Source: Anaerolineae bacterium
GTDB taxonomy: Bacteria; Chloroflexota; Anaerolineae; DUEN01
Assembly: GCA_021159845.1 (NCBI GenBank)
Contig: JAGHDS010000338.1
Coordinates: 1 to 6,161 of the forward strand
Length of the DNA: 6,161 nucleotides
Direction: 5' to 3'
The position numbers were made by a program, and so were the translations under genes. The notes under the pieces were generated by a model. It had not been told where the DNA came from, ran no database searches, and was given only the letters and a program-made list of their open reading frames with translations. Positions 6,107-6,161 of this stretch are shown in pieces (position 1 is the first letter of the stretch; every line of letters begins with the position of its first letter).

Positions 6107-6161
6107 TCACTGTTTCGCCTGGGCGTACGCGGGAGGATTCATCTGCTTAGCAATCCAATCC
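6107..6161 (-). CDS. C-terminal end of an unidentified gene upstream of ftsI
   Basis: The frame enters from the right edge and ends at a TGA at 6109-6107, giving 17 visible residues, DWIAKQMNPPAYAQAKQ. It stops 9 bases before the ftsI ATG, in the same frame as ftsI, which fits an operon member. The tail is too short to identify. In dcw clusters this position is often held by a small FtsL-like division protein or by rsmH, so one of these is a guess from context only. The other two frames contain stops within the same 55 bases, which makes this the only frame that could stay open from the edge up to this point. Confidence 0.5.
   Translation of the reverse strand, partial: DWIAKQMNPPAYAQAKQ

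Overview
The window is a compact stretch of a bacterial division and cell wall (dcw) gene cluster. All genes lie on the minus strand, so transcription runs from right to left. In transcription order they are: the last 17 codons of an unidentified gene (6161-6107), a class B penicillin-binding protein of the FtsI/PBP3 type (6097-4373), murF (4371-2911), mraY (2911-1907), murD (1884-463) and the first 150 codons of a SEDS-family ftsW (450-1, cut by the window edge). No tRNA, rRNA, mobile element, CRISPR array or non-coding stretch longer than about 25 bases is present.

The genes serve one pathway. MurD adds D-glutamate to UDP-MurNAc-L-Ala. MurF adds the D-Ala-D-Ala dipeptide that completes the UDP-MurNAc-pentapeptide. 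MraY moves phospho-MurNAc-pentapeptide onto undecaprenyl phosphate to give lipid I. FtsW polymerises lipid II into glycan strands at the septum, and its partner FtsI crosslinks them. Junctions are a 1-base overlap (murF/mraY) or gaps of 1, 9, 12 and 22 bases. Most starts have a Shine-Dalgarno sequence placed in or next to the upstream stop codon, so this looks like one polycistronic, translationally coupled operon with its promoter upstream of the window (beyond 6161). No internal promoter or terminator was recognised.

The genome is fairly GC-rich by eye. The gene order, the GSAGKT and GSVGKT ATP loops of the two ligases and the style of MraY suggest Chloroflexota or a similar deep-branching bacterium. 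This is an inference from remembered family resemblance and has moderate to low confidence. murE, which usually sits between ftsI and murF, is absent here: the two genes are separated by one base.

I see no undescribed system. The points most worth a second look are a strong tandem pair of stem-loops inside the 5' coding part of murF, the missing murE, and several substitutions in otherwise conserved motifs of MurD and MurF.
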